Counted from the first letter of the stretch, positions 45,253-54,781 are shown. The stretch: 64,000 bases of DNA from Corynebacterium lactis (GCF_900519355.1 NZ_ULHE01000006.1:1-64000), one strand, 5' to 3'. A program made the numbers and translations. Notes: generated from the letters alone by a model not told the origin.

Positions 45253-48200
45253 GAATCAATCTGGACGGAAACTGGCAAGTTACTGCGAGTAGACAGCCGC
45301 GGGCGACCATGGGCATCTCGTCGGACGATAGTGACATGGCCTAGGCCAAACACTTTGTTAATGGATGGCCGCCAGCCAGGGCTGTCAATAATCTTTATGC
45401 TATCCCCATCTACATCATCGGTAATACCTTCTGCTGAAAGCACTGTCGGCTTCAATCGGAGTTTCGAATCAGAGTAGAACCCCTTGACTGTCCAAGACCG
45501 AATGTCGCCGAATTCTTGAAGAAATGTTTCAGCCTGCCCAGTAGCAACCTTGGAGGCGTCGAAGTGCAGTTCATCGCCAACAACGAACCAGGTGATGTAT
45601 TCTGCAGTACCTTCGCGGAGTGCCTTGCGGAGTTTTGCTTCGCATTGGCGAACCGAAATGGACTGAGGGAGAAGCTCAACGGTGAACAAGTCCTCGTGTT
45701 GATGCCGCACCAAATCCACCGTGTAGACACGCATCATGCAATAAGCATGACGCTTTCCAACCGGAACGCGGTACAAGCGGGCGTGATGGAAAGATGCACC
45801 CAATTCCGCAAATCCTCCGCGAACTGCGATAGCACCGGCCTTAACACCGAAAAACTCGATTCTGTCATTGGGGCCAAAATGAGTGCCGTTGACAATGATG
45901 TTTCTCGTTGAGTCCGCCGGAAGTCCATCCTTCCAGTCGAAGTCGGGCAGACGCGTCAGGGCGCACCACAGCGCCGGCGAGGCCGCGCGATCAATAAGGT
46001 CAACCGGGAGTGCATCGCCGACTTGTGCACTAACTAGTTTTCCAATACCCGCTTCGTGTGCCTGGCCGTTCCCTAGGCGCAGCCGCAAGTTTTGCGTTAC
46101 CGCAATCCGATTCTGGTCAAGAGCCTCTTGGAGCATAGGAACTGCGGCCCTCATGCGGTTATTCCACTGTTCGAAAAGGTACTTATTCTGCTGGTTTCGA
46201 CCCCTATATTCTTTCCAAGTGCCGAAGTCCGCATCAGGCTTTTGAACCGTGTTTTCTGCACGGCGAAGGCTTTCACGTTCGAGAAGCGTCTGCGCCGTGG
46301 TGTAGGTCATCAGGGCAATCACGGCAGCATCGAGGGCGTGATGGCGGCGGTCCAAACGATTCTTGCCATGCCCGCCGCCAAGCATCGTGATCTGCTTCTC
46401 GATTCCGGCAGCTTTTCGTGCCGATGCTGTCACCGCTCCACTGAACACGCGAACCTTGGGGGTCAACTTGCCCTGCTTCTCAAAATGCCCAATCATGCGG
46501 TGCCGCAGTTCGATAGCCATCCAGGCAACGGACTCGATACTGCGTGCATCAATCTTGTCGTCGCCGGAAGTCCGCTTCAAATTCTTAATAACTGACTGCT
46601 GAAAATCCTTCATTTCCCGAGTAGTCAGGCCACTATCGGTCGGCCACTGGTTGACGCGATCGATTGCCCCCTGGAGAGAGACATTAGGGCCAGATTTCTC
46701 GCTCGCTGCCCAAACGGCAAACGGAAGCTTGCCCTTGCTTAAGTTGCATTTGTGGCACGCGGCAAGGAGGTTATTGCGCCGATTGGTCGAGCCGGCGCCT
46801 GCGCGCGGAACAACGTGGTCCATTTCAGCGGACTTAAATGTGATGGTGGTGCCACAGTAAGCGCACTGCCCGTTCTGTCGCTGAATTGCCTGGTAGCGAA
46901 GCATATCGCTACTACGGACGCGCCCCTCCACTCCCAGTTTTTCTGCGATTTCCTGTCTGGTTTCGAGGTTTCGCGTTGCTCGCTTGTTGTTTCCCCGCTC
47001 AATTACCCGTGCCACAGATGCGCTCTTGAAACCGTCGCGGGCCGTCTCAATATTGATCGAGAAGGGCACTCCCCAACGTTTTTCAGCCAAAAGCAGCCAG
47101 CGATTGATTGCAGACAGCGTTCTATCCACGGCGGGATTGCCAGTGGGTTCTGCAATCGGTGCAGCTGCTGGCTTCCAATGGTTATCGACTCCGAAGATGG
47201 CCTGTCGGGCTTCGTGGAGGTCGGCTTCATTGTTTAGGATATGCCCTGCAATTCTTTCCAAAGTCTTCACGGAATAGGCGGCTCGGCCATGGGGAAGCCT
47301 GATGGTTTCCAGTTTCTCCATTTCCTCGGGCGGCAGGGCACGAATTACAGAAGCTGCAGAAATCGCTTCGGGAGATTCTTCTTCGGGAGCTTCGACGTTG
47401 GAAAGTTCCGAAATTAGAGCGCTGCGCATAGCAGCACTGCCTTTCCTCCAGAACTCGCGCAGTGGCTTTACCTGGCAATTCCACATGATTTGATGCGTCT
47501 GGTTGATTGGCGGCACAGCAGACATTCGTTCGCCATCGTCGTTGGCGCTGGCTGTTCCTTTAAGGGCCCCTCGATCGATGCCGAGCAATTCTGCAATGTC
47601 AGTCCACGTTGGGCTATTCTTCTTTGTCCAGCTGTTCAGCAAGTTGAAAACCTTTTGTCGTTCTTGGACAGTTAGACGGCGCTGAGCGGATGTCGGTGAA
47701 CCAGGGTCGGCAATACGCACGTTAGCGAGGAGGCTGATAATCCGATACTCATTGAAGGCAATCGTTGCACGCCAGGCTCGCGGCTGCGAGGGATCAAGTT
47801 CATCTTTGCCGACAAACTTTTCGGCTAAGCCCTTGGGACTCTTCGCGTAGAAGACTTTGAGCAGGAGTTCATGGACGAATTGCGGGTCGAGTTCCTGCAT
47901 AGATGCGATTTTGAGTATTTCGTTAGCAAAGTCTTGCTGGTTAAGCGCCTCTGACAAGAATCCGTTCTTGCCACGTAACTGTGTGGCTCCATTCGGAAGT
48001 GCGTCAACTAGTTGGGCAAGAGTGGGGTCTGATGGAATCGACTTCTTAGCAGCCTCGTGGGCCTTCCGTTCCAGAATTTTGAACTTATCCGAAGGCTGGC
48101 GTTGGGTGCACAGCCGTTCCGCCGGAATGTACGGGTTTCTCCAACCGCGGTGGCGTGCAATGTGTCGGATGGCAATCGAAAGGAGTTTCCGCATCTCCTC

Positions 48201-48548
48201 GGGCGTTTCTACCTTTTCGGTTGCCAAGGTGGACCGAGCCGACCATGCGATTTTGTCGGCTTCCTTCTCAAGGTTGACCAGGGGGTAGTTGTATTTCGTG
48301 AGAAAGGAGTCAAGAGCAGCCAGGCGCTTCTTGCGTGTTGCATACAAGCGACGAGTACGGCGAGCGACTCCGGAGACAGCCTTACGGGTCTTCGCTTCCT
48401 TCTGGTTATTCGGATCTAGGCCAGAGTCATGAATAAGCGACATGGAGTTGAGAAGCCTTATAGGCATCCCCACTTCGTCAACCTCTATCGCCGAGAAACC
48501 AACGGAGAAGAGTCCCACATCGATGCCGACTACGTAACGCAATTCCAT
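45249..48548 (-). CDS. cas9: CRISPR effector nuclease Cas9, type II-C
   Basis: A 1,099-residue RNA-guided DNA nuclease. RuvC-I is YVVGIDVG with Asp10; the bridge helix region (RRTRRLYATRKKRL) is Arg-rich. RuvC-II is INIETARDG near residue 499. HNH is MDHVVPRAGAG plus RRNNLLAACHKCNLSKG around residue 577, with all key residues present. RuvC-III is HHALDAAVIAL near residue 737. So both nuclease sites look intact. Size and gene order match compact II-C Cas9s such as that of C. diphtheriae. The ribosome binding site GGAG directly follows the T tract of the tracrRNA terminator, so expression probably depends on read-through from the tracrRNA. The PAM cannot be inferred here. Confidence 0.97.
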   Translation of the reverse strand: MELRYVVGIDVGLFSVGFSAIEVDEVGMPIRLLNSMSLIHDSGLDPNNQKEAKTRKAVSGVARRTRRLYATRKKRLAALDSFLTKYNYPLVNLEKEADKIAWSARSTLATEKVETPEEMRKLLSIAIRHIARHRGWRNPYIPAERLCTQRQPSDKFKILERKAHEAAKKSIPSDPTLAQLVDALPNGATQLRGKNGFLSEALNQQDFANEILKIASMQELDPQFVHELLLKVFYAKSPKGLAEKFVGKDELDPSQPRAWRATIAFNEYRIISLLANVRIADPGSPTSAQRRLTVQERQKVFNLLNSWTKKNSPTWTDIAELLGIDRGALKGTASANDDGERMSAVPPINQTHQIMWNCQVKPLREFWRKGSAAMRSALISELSNVEAPEEESPEAISAASVIRALPPEEMEKLETIRLPHGRAAYSVKTLERIAGHILNNEADLHEARQAIFGVDNHWKPAAAPIAEPTGNPAVDRTLSAINRWLLLAEKRWGVPFSINIETARDGFKSASVARVIERGNNKRATRNLETRQEIAEKLGVEGRVRSSDMLRYQAIQRQNGQCAYCGTTITFKSAEMDHVVPRAGAGSTNRRNNLLAACHKCNLSKGKLPFAVWAASEKSGPNVSLQGAIDRVNQWPTDSGLTTREMKDFQQSVIKNLKRTSGDDKIDARSIESVAWMAIELRHRMIGHFEKQGKLTPKVRVFSGAVTASARKAAGIEKQITMLGGGHGKNRLDRRHHALDAAVIALMTYTTAQTLLERESLRRAENTVQKPDADFGTWKEYRGRNQQNKYLFEQWNNRMRAAVPMLQEALDQNRIAVTQNLRLRLGNGQAHEAGIGKLVSAQVGDALPVDLIDRAASPALWCALTRLPDFDWKDGLPADSTRNIIVNGTHFGPNDRIEFFGVKAGAIAVRGGFAELGASFHHARLYRVPVGKRHAYCMMRVYTVDLVRHQHEDLFTVELLPQSISVRQCEAKLRKALREGTAEYITWFVVGDELHFDASKVATGQAETFLQEFGDIRSWTVKGFYSDSKLRLKPTVLSAEGITDDVDGDSIKIIDSPGWRPSINKVFGLGHVTIVRRDAHGRPRLSTRSNLPVSVQIDS

Positions 48549-48556
48549 CTCGCTCC

Positions 48557-48655
48557 AAAAAATTAGGGCCCCGAAGGGCCCTAAGGAGCAATCGGAACCG
48601 CTAACGAGGCGGTCCTTACTGAGGATTGGTTCTCAGTAACAACGATAGCACAAAG
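48557..48655 (-). ncRNA. tracrRNA: tracrRNA
   Basis: On the minus strand GAGAACCAATCCTCAGT (about 48618-48634) pairs over 17 positions (three G-U) with the first 17 bases of the repeat. After a bulge, GTGCTATC pairs in part with GATAGAC of the repeat. A hairpin ACCGC/GCGGT follows, then TTAGGGCCC/GGGCCCTAA and TTTTTT, a classic terminator ending at 48557. The 5' end is not defined. The cas9 start is nine bases further on. The region 48660-48939, between tracrRNA and the next gene, holds its promoter; no clear -35/-10 pair stands out. Confidence 0.9.
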
Positions 48656-48939
48656 CCCGAACGAAAAGCCTGCCGGAAGGCGAAAAAATACCAGGAATTA
48701 TCGCCTTACCTGTGTAAACATTGGTTACCAAAGTCTACCAAAGTATTTGGATTGTTCGGCATGGGGTGGCGAATGGGTGTTCGAATAGACTCGGGGCGCC
48801 GTCTTTCTGTCTCGAGTTCAGATATCTACCCCATTCGCGCACCAACACTGCTAAACTTTGTGAAACGAAATTTCTGGCAGTAGCATTCTCAAGTCTCTGC
48901 CTGAGTTTGGCCTGATTTGGAAGCGCGCAGGAGCACCGC

Positions 48940-49275
48940 ATGCAGTACTTTCTCACCGTCCACGGTCGCAAGGACATCAACCCGTATGACTCCGAGGAAG
49001 AGATGCACGCCGCCTTCGAGCGCGTAGGCCGCTTCAATCAGAAGCTGCAGGACAATGGCCATTGGGTGATGGGCGGTGGCCTCGTCGCGCCCGACCAGGC
49101 CGTCACCGTGATGCCGGACGGCTCCCAGTCCGAAGGCCCGTACTACGACGCCGAAACGTTCCCCTCCGGCTTCTGGATCATCGAGGTCGAGGACGAGAAC
49201 CAGGCCATCGACCTCACCCATGAGGCAGCCGAGGCCTGCGCAAACGGCGTCGAAATGCGCGCCATCGCCGACTAA
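48940..49275 (+). CDS. YCII-related (DGPF) domain protein
   Basis: A 111-residue small protein with the YCII/DGPF ferredoxin-like fold: MQYFLTVHGRKDINPYDSEE, GGGLVAPDQAVTVMPDG, GPYYDAETFPSGFWIIEVED. Members are of unknown or varied function, sometimes fused to or near sigma factors. GCAGGAG is upstream of ATG 48940. It marks the return to core chromosome after the defence island. Confidence 0.85.
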   Translation: MQYFLTVHGRKDINPYDSEEEMHAAFERVGRFNQKLQDNGHWVMGGGLVAPDQAVTVMPDGSQSEGPYYDAETFPSGFWIIEVEDENQAIDLTHEAAEACANGVEMRAIAD

Positions 49276-49321
49276 CCGCTCCGACTAACCCGCGTCGGCT
49301 GCCGGCCGGGCCGCATCCCGC

Positions 49322-50133
49322 CTACCGCAGCCCGTGTACCCGCCGCATTAGGGTCAGCATCGCCTGTGTCGGAATCGCCCGCACCAGCGGAACCACCGCG
49401 CGTGCCGACGACCCCTCGGCCACCAGCGCCATCGGCCGCTCCGCCGCAATCTCCCTCATGACGACGTCCGCAATGCGGGACGCCGGGATGCCCTTCGCCT
49501 CGTTGGCGTCCAGGCGGGTGAGCATCCGTCGCACATCGTCGGCGTAGACCGAGTCGGCGGCACCGTATTTGGTGCGCCGCTGCGAAATCCCGGTATTGAT
49601 TGCGCCCGGCTCCACGACGGTGACGTCGATGCCGAACTGGGCGACCTCGCCGCGCAGGGCCATCCCGAAACCGCGCAGGGCGGCCTTGGCCGCAACGTAG
49701 GAGGATCGGTAGGACAGTGGCAGGCCACCGAGCATCGAGCCGATCAGGATAATCCGGCCCCGACCGGCCGCGCGCATGCCTGGCAGCAGCTTCTGTAGCA
49801 ACTCCACCTGGCCCAGTACGTTGACCTGGAACAGGCGCTCCAGGGCGTCGCGGGGCAGCTCCTCGAAGGGGCCGGACTGGCTCTCGCCGGCGTTGGCGAC
49901 CACGACGTCGAAGGGCTCGGCAGCACCAGCAGCAGCAATCGCCTCAATATCGGCCTGGCTCTCCATGCTGAGGGCGAGCATCTCAACGCCCTCGGGGTGC
50001 GGCGCATCGGCGCCGTGGCGCGAGGTGCCAACGACCTCAAAACGGCCGCGACCAGCGCCTCCGCGCAGGCCCAGCCGATACCGGAGGACGCGCCCGTCAC
50101 TAGGGCGCGAGGCGTGCGGGCGGCGCCCGGCAT
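49322..50133 (-). CDS. Short-chain dehydrogenase/reductase, frameshifted
   Basis: A classical SDR of about 270 residues. The N-terminus from ATG 50133 (MPGAARTPRALVTGASSGIG) carries the NAD(P) motif TGASSGIG. After AEALVAA the rest (FEVVGTSRHGADAPH, then MLALSMESQADIEA, VVVANAG, and SSYVAAKAALRGF with Tyr-Lys) is in another frame. One missing G near 50040 explains it. The catalytic YxxxK reads YVAAK, preceded by RSS. It is 53 bases downstream of the saccharopine-dehydrogenase-like gene and is probably co-transcribed. Confidence 0.8.
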
Positions 50134-50186
50134 CACCGAGGGCAGCTTGGGCCCATGCGTCAGGCCCGCCCGAAACCGCCCGGCAC

Positions 50187-51383
50187 TCACGCGTGTACCG
50201 CCTGGATCGTCATGCCGCCAGCGCGAAGACGCCGGAGAAGGGCGTCGCCAAGCGCGACAGTGGGAGTGAGGACGCCGGCGACGTCGGGAAGCTCGTCGTG
50301 GACCAGCGCGAGCGCGCAGGAAGAGATCATCATGGCGGTGCCGTCGTAGCCCGGGTCCTGCTCCAGGGACACGGTCGAGCGCCAGCGCGCGCCCGAGGTG
50401 TCGGTGGTGTAGCCCTCGATGGTGAAGCGGCCGGCGGCGCGCTCGGACTCGCTGGGGCCCTCGCCGGGCTTCGGCAGCTTCGCATCCAGCAGCTTCGCGG
50501 TCGGCGGGAACGACAGCGCGGCCATTCCCGCCGCTATGCCCACCGTGAAGCCAATGGAACGCACGAATCCGCGCAGGCCACGGCCCACATTCATCAGCTC
50601 GCGGTAGCGGAAGGAATCGCCGTAGCCAGTCAGATGCGCAGAGCGCTGGACGACGCGCGTGTTGTACGGGCCCATGAAAAACGGCGCGCGCCAGGCGCCC
50701 AAGAACCGCGCGGGGCGCAGGTCCTGGCCGAACGCGCCCTGATCCGGGCCGGGCGCGGCCAGCGCGTAAGGGTCGGCCACCACGCGGCGCAGCTTCGGAT
50801 CGTCCTTCACGGCCTTGAGCTGGGCGCGCACCGAGTCGATGGTGCCTCCCGACGCCCCGCCTTTGAGGTGCTTGACCAGTAGCGTCGTCTCGCCGAGGCT
50901 CGTGTGCGCGGCCTCGAACAGGGCGCGGACGGTGACGTCCGAGGGGATCGAATCGAAGCCGCAGGAGTGGATAATCTTCGCGCCCGTCTCCTGCGCGACG
51001 GCGTGGTTGCGCTCGATGGAGTCGTGCGCGAACAGCACCTCGCCGGTCAGATCCACGTAGTGGGTGCCCGCCTTCGCGCACTCGGCCACCAGCGTCTTCC
51101 CGTACTTCCAGTACGGCCCGACGACAGTCAGGACGACCTTGGTGTCGGACGCAATCTTCGCAAGGGCCTCTTCCTCGTCGGCATTGGCGACAATGCGTGG
51201 CCAATCGAGCACGCCGGCCTCGCGGGCGACCTTGGTCAGGCGCGCCGGGCTGCGTCCGGCCATTGCAATCTTGGTGCCCTCCGGGGCGTTTTTGGCCAGG
51301 TAGTTGACCACGAGGCGGCCGACGAAACCGGTCGCGCCGTAGACCACGATGTCGAAGCGGCGGGGCTCTTGTGAGGTGCTCAT
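50187..51383 (-). CDS. Saccharopine dehydrogenase-like / trans-acting enoyl reductase family protein
   Basis: A 398-residue oxidoreductase-like protein. The N-terminal NAD(P) fold is FDIVVYGATGFVGRLVVNYL, followed by GPYWKYGKTLVAECAKAGTH and CGFDSIPSDV. It is similar to mycobacterial Rv2449c and Rv2953 (trans-acting enoyl reductase). Whether it acts in lipid synthesis here is not known. It is the first gene of a two-gene minus-strand unit with the SDR. Confidence 0.83.
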   Translation of the reverse strand: MSTSQEPRRFDIVVYGATGFVGRLVVNYLAKNAPEGTKIAMAGRSPARLTKVAREAGVLDWPRIVANADEEEALAKIASDTKVVLTVVGPYWKYGKTLVAECAKAGTHYVDLTGEVLFAHDSIERNHAVAQETGAKIIHSCGFDSIPSDVTVRALFEAAHTSLGETTLLVKHLKGGASGGTIDSVRAQLKAVKDDPKLRRVVADPYALAAPGPDQGAFGQDLRPARFLGAWRAPFFMGPYNTRVVQRSAHLTGYGDSFRYRELMNVGRGLRGFVRSIGFTVGIAAGMAALSFPPTAKLLDAKLPKPGEGPSESERAAGRFTIEGYTTDTSGARWRSTVSLEQDPGYDGTAMMISSCALALVHDELPDVAGVLTPTVALGDALLRRLRAGGMTIQAVHA

Positions 51384-51514
51384 GCTTTAGGAGGGTAACC
51401 AACCCAGCACGCGTTCGCTGACAAAACCATAAGTTTTTGGTGGATTGGGTCGCCGGGGAACGTGGGGCCGTCGTAAAGCGTGTAATGCGCGCGAAGCGGC
51501 CCGCATGCGATTTG

Positions 51515-51530
51515 TAGACCGAGCGGTCTA
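51515..51530. promoter_or_regulatory. McbR operator upstream of metB
   Basis: TAGAC-CGAGCG-GTCTA fits the C. glutamicum McbR consensus TAGAC-N6-GTCTA exactly. It lies 16 bases before the metB ATG, so it should overlap the promoter or leader. McbR represses methionine and sulfur genes and is released by S-adenosylhomocysteine in C. glutamicum. Confidence 0.8.
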
Positions 51531-51546
51531 TGTGCATAATCACACC

Positions 51547-52791
51547 ATGACGAATAACGACGCGACGAATAACGACGTGACGCAGACCCCGCACGAGGCA
51601 AGCAACTCGCGCCCGGCCCGCCGGTTCGCCACCGCCGCCGTCCGCGCTGGCTACACCCCGGATTCCCTGCACGGATCCATCAACATGCCGATTTACGCCA
51701 GCTCGACATTCGTCCAGGACGGCATCAACCAGCTGCGCGGCGGCTTCGAGTACACGCGCTGCGGCAACCCGACCATAGCGGGCCTCGAGCGCGCCATCGC
51801 CGACCTCGAGCGCGCCGCCCACTGCCGTGCGTTCTCCTCCGGCATGGCCGCCACCGACGCCATCTTGCGCATCCTGCTGGCCCCGGGCAGCCACATCGTC
51901 ATGCCCAACGACGTCTACGGCGGCACCCACCGCCTCATCGACGCGGTGTTCGGGGCGTGGGGGATCGAGCACACCGTCGTCGACATCGGCGACGCGGACG
52001 CCGTCGCCGCCGCAATCCAGCCGAACACGTCCGTGATCTGGGTGGAGACGCCCACCAACCCGCTGCTGACCATCGCCGACATCGAGGCGATCGCGAAGGC
52101 TAAGGGCGACGCCAAACTGGTCGTCGACAACACCTTCGCCTCGCCCTACCTGCAAAACCCGCTGGACCTCGGCGCGGACGTGGTCCTGCACTCGACCACC
52201 AAGTACCTCGGCGGGCACTCCGACGTGGTCGGCGGCGCGCTGATCACCAACGATGCGGCCCTCGACGAGCAGATCGACTTCATCCGCGGCGGCACCGGCG
52301 CCATCCCCAGCGTCTTCGACGCCTACCTCACCGCCCGCGGCATCAAGACCCTCGCCGTGCGCATGGAGCGCCACTGCGCCAACGCCCAGGCCGTCGCCGA
52401 ATTCCTCGTCTCCCGCCCGGAAATCGCGGAGGTCTACTACCCGGGCCTTGAGTCCCATCGCGGCCATGACGTCGCAAAGCGCCAGATGAGCGGCTTCGGC
52501 GGCATGGTCAGCGCTCGGCTTGCCGACGGCGCGAACCCCCACGTCCCCCACGGCCTCGGCGCGAAGGAGGCGGCCGAGGCGCTGTGCCTGAACACGGTCG
52601 AGTTCGAGCTTGCGGAGTCGCTCGGCGGCGTCGAGTCGCTGATCGAGGTCCCCGCCGGCATGACCCACCAGTCCGTCACGGGAACCACCCTGGAAATCAC
52701 CGCTGACCTGGTGCGACTCTCCGTCGGCATCGAGGACGTCGACGACCTGATCGCCGACCTCGCCCAGGCCCTGGACCGGCTGGGCACGTAG
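51547..52791 (+). CDS. metB: Cystathionine gamma-synthase
   Basis: A 414-residue PLP enzyme that joins O-acetylhomoserine (or O-succinylhomoserine) and cysteine in methionine synthesis. PLP lysine is Lys219 in HSTTKYLGGHSD; other motifs are YASSTFVQDG, RCGNPT, SSGMAATDAIL and ETPTNPLL. ATG 51547 is chosen; 20 polar residues precede the fold. The McbR operator supports a methionine role over cystathionine gamma-lyase. No other met gene is adjacent. Confidence 0.93.
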   Translation: MTNNDATNNDVTQTPHEASNSRPARRFATAAVRAGYTPDSLHGSINMPIYASSTFVQDGINQLRGGFEYTRCGNPTIAGLERAIADLERAAHCRAFSSGMAATDAILRILLAPGSHIVMPNDVYGGTHRLIDAVFGAWGIEHTVVDIGDADAVAAAIQPNTSVIWVETPTNPLLTIADIEAIAKAKGDAKLVVDNTFASPYLQNPLDLGADVVLHSTTKYLGGHSDVVGGALITNDAALDEQIDFIRGGTGAIPSVFDAYLTARGIKTLAVRMERHCANAQAVAEFLVSRPEIAEVYYPGLESHRGHDVAKRQMSGFGGMVSARLADGANPHVPHGLGAKEAAEALCLNTVEFELAESLGGVESLIEVPAGMTHQSVTGTTLEITADLVRLSVGIEDVDDLIADLAQALDRLGT

Positions 52792-52883
52792 CGGGCGCGG
52801 GGTCGGCGGGTGTCTTACCGGGTGCCGGTGGGCGCTGGTTGCCGGGTGCAGAGCTGGTTCAGGGCCGCGTTAGGGTGGAGGGC

Positions 52884-54134
52884 GTGAGTAGCGCAGCATC
52901 GACCCCAAACCACGGCCCCGGCAGCACGAGCTCAGCGAGTGCGGCCGCCGCGACCCTCCCGGAAGGCCTCGTGCCCTCGGATCCCGGCTTCCGCCGCGCG
53001 CTCGTCGCCGTCCTCTTCGCGGGCCTGGCCTCCTTCCAGGCCCTCTACGCCACGCAGGCGCTGCTACCCACGCTTTCCGACGCCCTGGCCGTCGATCCTG
53101 CAACGGCCGCCCTGACCGTGTCGGCCACTACCGGCGGCCTGGCCTGCGCGGTCATCCCGGTGTCGATTCTGTCCGAGCGCTTCGGGCGCCGTCGCGTGAT
53201 CGTGATTAGTGCTTTTGTGGCGACGCTGCTCGGCCTCGTCGTCGCCGTGGCCCCGGGTATCGGGTCGATGATCGGGGTGCGCCTGCTGCAGGGCATCGTC
53301 ATTGCGGGCGTTCCCGCCGTTGCGATGGCCTACGTCAGCGAGGAAATCCATCCCGACCACGTCAGCCGCGTGATGGGGCTGTATATCTCCGGCACGACGG
53401 TCGGCGGGCTGCTCGGCCGCATCATCCCCTCGGTGGTGCTGGAGTTCGCCGGGTGGCGGGTGGCCGTGGCGGTCTCGGCGGCCGTGGCCTTCATCTTTGC
53501 CATCCTGACCTGGTACTTCCTGCCCGTGCAGCGGCGCTTCCGGGCCAAGGCGCTGTCCTTTTCCGGGGAATGGCAGGCCATCCGCCGCCACCTTTCCGAC
53601 CTGCGGATTCTCGCCCTGTGCGCCCTGGCATTCCTGTTCATGGGGGCGTTCGTCTCCCTGTACAACTACCTGGGCTTTAGGCTCGGCGACCGCTTTGGTC
53701 TGTCACCCGCACTCGCCGGATTTGTGTTTGTCCTTTATTTATCGGGGACGTGGTCGTCGGCACGCGCGGGTGTGTGGGCGAAAACGGTGAGCAGGCGGCG
53801 ACTAATCGCGATCGCGACCGTGGGTGCTTGTGCGGGACTCGGGCTGGTGGCGGTGCCGTGGCTGCCCGCCGTGATTGTGGGCGTGCTGATTTTTACGGCG
53901 TCGTTCTTTGTGGCGCACTCGCTGTCCTCGTCCGGCGTGGGGCTGGTGGCGCAGCGCGACCGCGCCGAGGCGTCGTCGATGTACCTGTTTAGCTACTACG
54001 CCGGGTCGTCCGTGGTGGGCTGGGTGTCCGGCATGGTATTCGGCGGGCTCGGCTGGGGAGGGCTCGTGCCGTGGCTGGTGGCGCTGTCGCTGGTCGCGGG
54101 TGCGTGTGCCGTGGCGGGCTTGAAGGAGCGGTAG
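52884..54134 (+). CDS. MFS transporter, YnfM/arabinose-efflux-like
   Basis: A 416-residue transporter with 12 helices. Motifs: SILSERFGRRRVIVISAFVA (motif A) and RLLQGIVIAGVPAVAMAYVS. GTG 52884 follows a TAGGGT box by seven bases, so the mRNA is probably leaderless; the earlier ATG at 52839 lies upstream of that box. The substrate is unknown. It is convergent with the Rieske gene; repeat copy A lies between. Confidence 0.86.
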   Translation: MSSAASTPNHGPGSTSSASAAAATLPEGLVPSDPGFRRALVAVLFAGLASFQALYATQALLPTLSDALAVDPATAALTVSATTGGLACAVIPVSILSERFGRRRVIVISAFVATLLGLVVAVAPGIGSMIGVRLLQGIVIAGVPAVAMAYVSEEIHPDHVSRVMGLYISGTTVGGLLGRIIPSVVLEFAGWRVAVAVSAAVAFIFAILTWYFLPVQRRFRAKALSFSGEWQAIRRHLSDLRILALCALAFLFMGAFVSLYNYLGFRLGDRFGLSPALAGFVFVLYLSGTWSSARAGVWAKTVSRRRLIAIATVGACAGLGLVAVPWLPAVIVGVLIFTASFFVAHSLSSSGVGLVAQRDRAEASSMYLFSYYAGSSVVGWVSGMVFGGLGWGGLVPWLVALSLVAGACAVAGLKER

Positions 54135-54167
54135 GGGTCTGTGGCTGTGGCTGTGGCTGTGGCTGGG

Positions 54168-54302
54168 GCACTTTAGCGCGGGCTTGTTCGGGGGCCTGCA
54201 CTTTAGCGCTGGCTGGTGACTGTAGCCCACGGTATCGGCTGCTCTAAAGTCACGAACGAGCGCTAAAGTGCCCGGGGCCGCAATGAACGCGCGCTAAAGT
54301 GC
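54168..54302. repeat. Nested palindromic element, copy A
   Basis: Outer arms GCACTTTAGCGCG (54168-54180) and CGCGCTAAAGTGC (54290-54302); inner arms GCACTTTAGCGC (54198-54209) and GCGCTAAAGTGC (54260-54271); between them GTGACTGTAG and CTAAAGTCAC form a third, imperfect arm. It overlaps the last codons of the Rieske gene. A GTGGCT-type tandem run precedes it. Confidence 0.85.
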
Positions 54303-54731
54303 GCCGAGCCAGGCCGAGCCAGGCCGAGCCAGGCCGCGTGCGGCCCACTTCTGGCCGACAATCAGCTCCGTGCCATTTGCCGACAGTGGCGCCTCGCCCG
54401 CGGGCTGGCGCGACGGGCCCGCAACGACCTTGCCGGTCGCGATGTCGAACTCGGAGCCGTGGTTCGGGCAAATCATTACGCCGTCGCGGACCTCATTGAT
54501 GCGGCCGTTCTGGTGCGGGCACACGTTGGAAAACGCGGCGAACTTGCCTTTCTCCGGCTGCGTCACCACGTACTCGCCGACAACGACGCCACCGCCAACC
54601 GGAATGTCCTTCGCCTCAATCTTCTCGACAGTCGCCTTCGGGGCACACGCCGCAATCAGCGCACCCGCCGCGGTCGCGGCCGTGCCGAGCAGAAAACGTC
54701 GCCGTGAACAGGGGGAAATTTCAGCACTCAT
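54294..54731 (-). CDS. Rieske [2Fe-2S] lipoprotein, Tat-exported
   Basis: A 145-residue protein. The Tat-type N-terminus SRRRFLLGTAATAAGALIAAC has a lipobox with Cys29. The Rieske domain ligands are Cys71-x-His73 (CPHQNG) and Cys88-x2-His91 (CPNHGSEFD). The C-terminus (AARGLARPGSAWLGAL) is read from a 10-base tandem repeat (GCCGAGCCAG three times, 54302-54332) and the edge of repeat copy A, so the original stop may have been changed by repeat insertion. The electron partner is unknown. Confidence 0.88.
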   Translation of the reverse strand: MSAEISPCSRRRFLLGTAATAAGALIAACAPKATVEKIEAKDIPVGGGVVVGEYVVTQPEKGKFAAFSNVCPHQNGRINEVRDGVMICPNHGSEFDIATGKVVAGPSRQPAGEAPLSANGTELIVGQKWAARGLARPGSAWLGAL

Positions 54732-54781
54732 GCCTCGAGCGTACCCCCGGCGCCCCTACTTAGCCGGACTACGTGGCCGGA

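Noticed and set aside
44023..48548. csn2 or cas4 in the CRISPR locus
   Set aside because: cas9, cas1 and cas2 are contiguous with overlaps and no further cas gene follows, so subtype II-C.
49744..52668. 974-codon minus-strand frame
   Set aside because: Runs through metB, the reductase gene and half of the SDR in wrong frames; only its last part coincides with the real SDR N-terminus.
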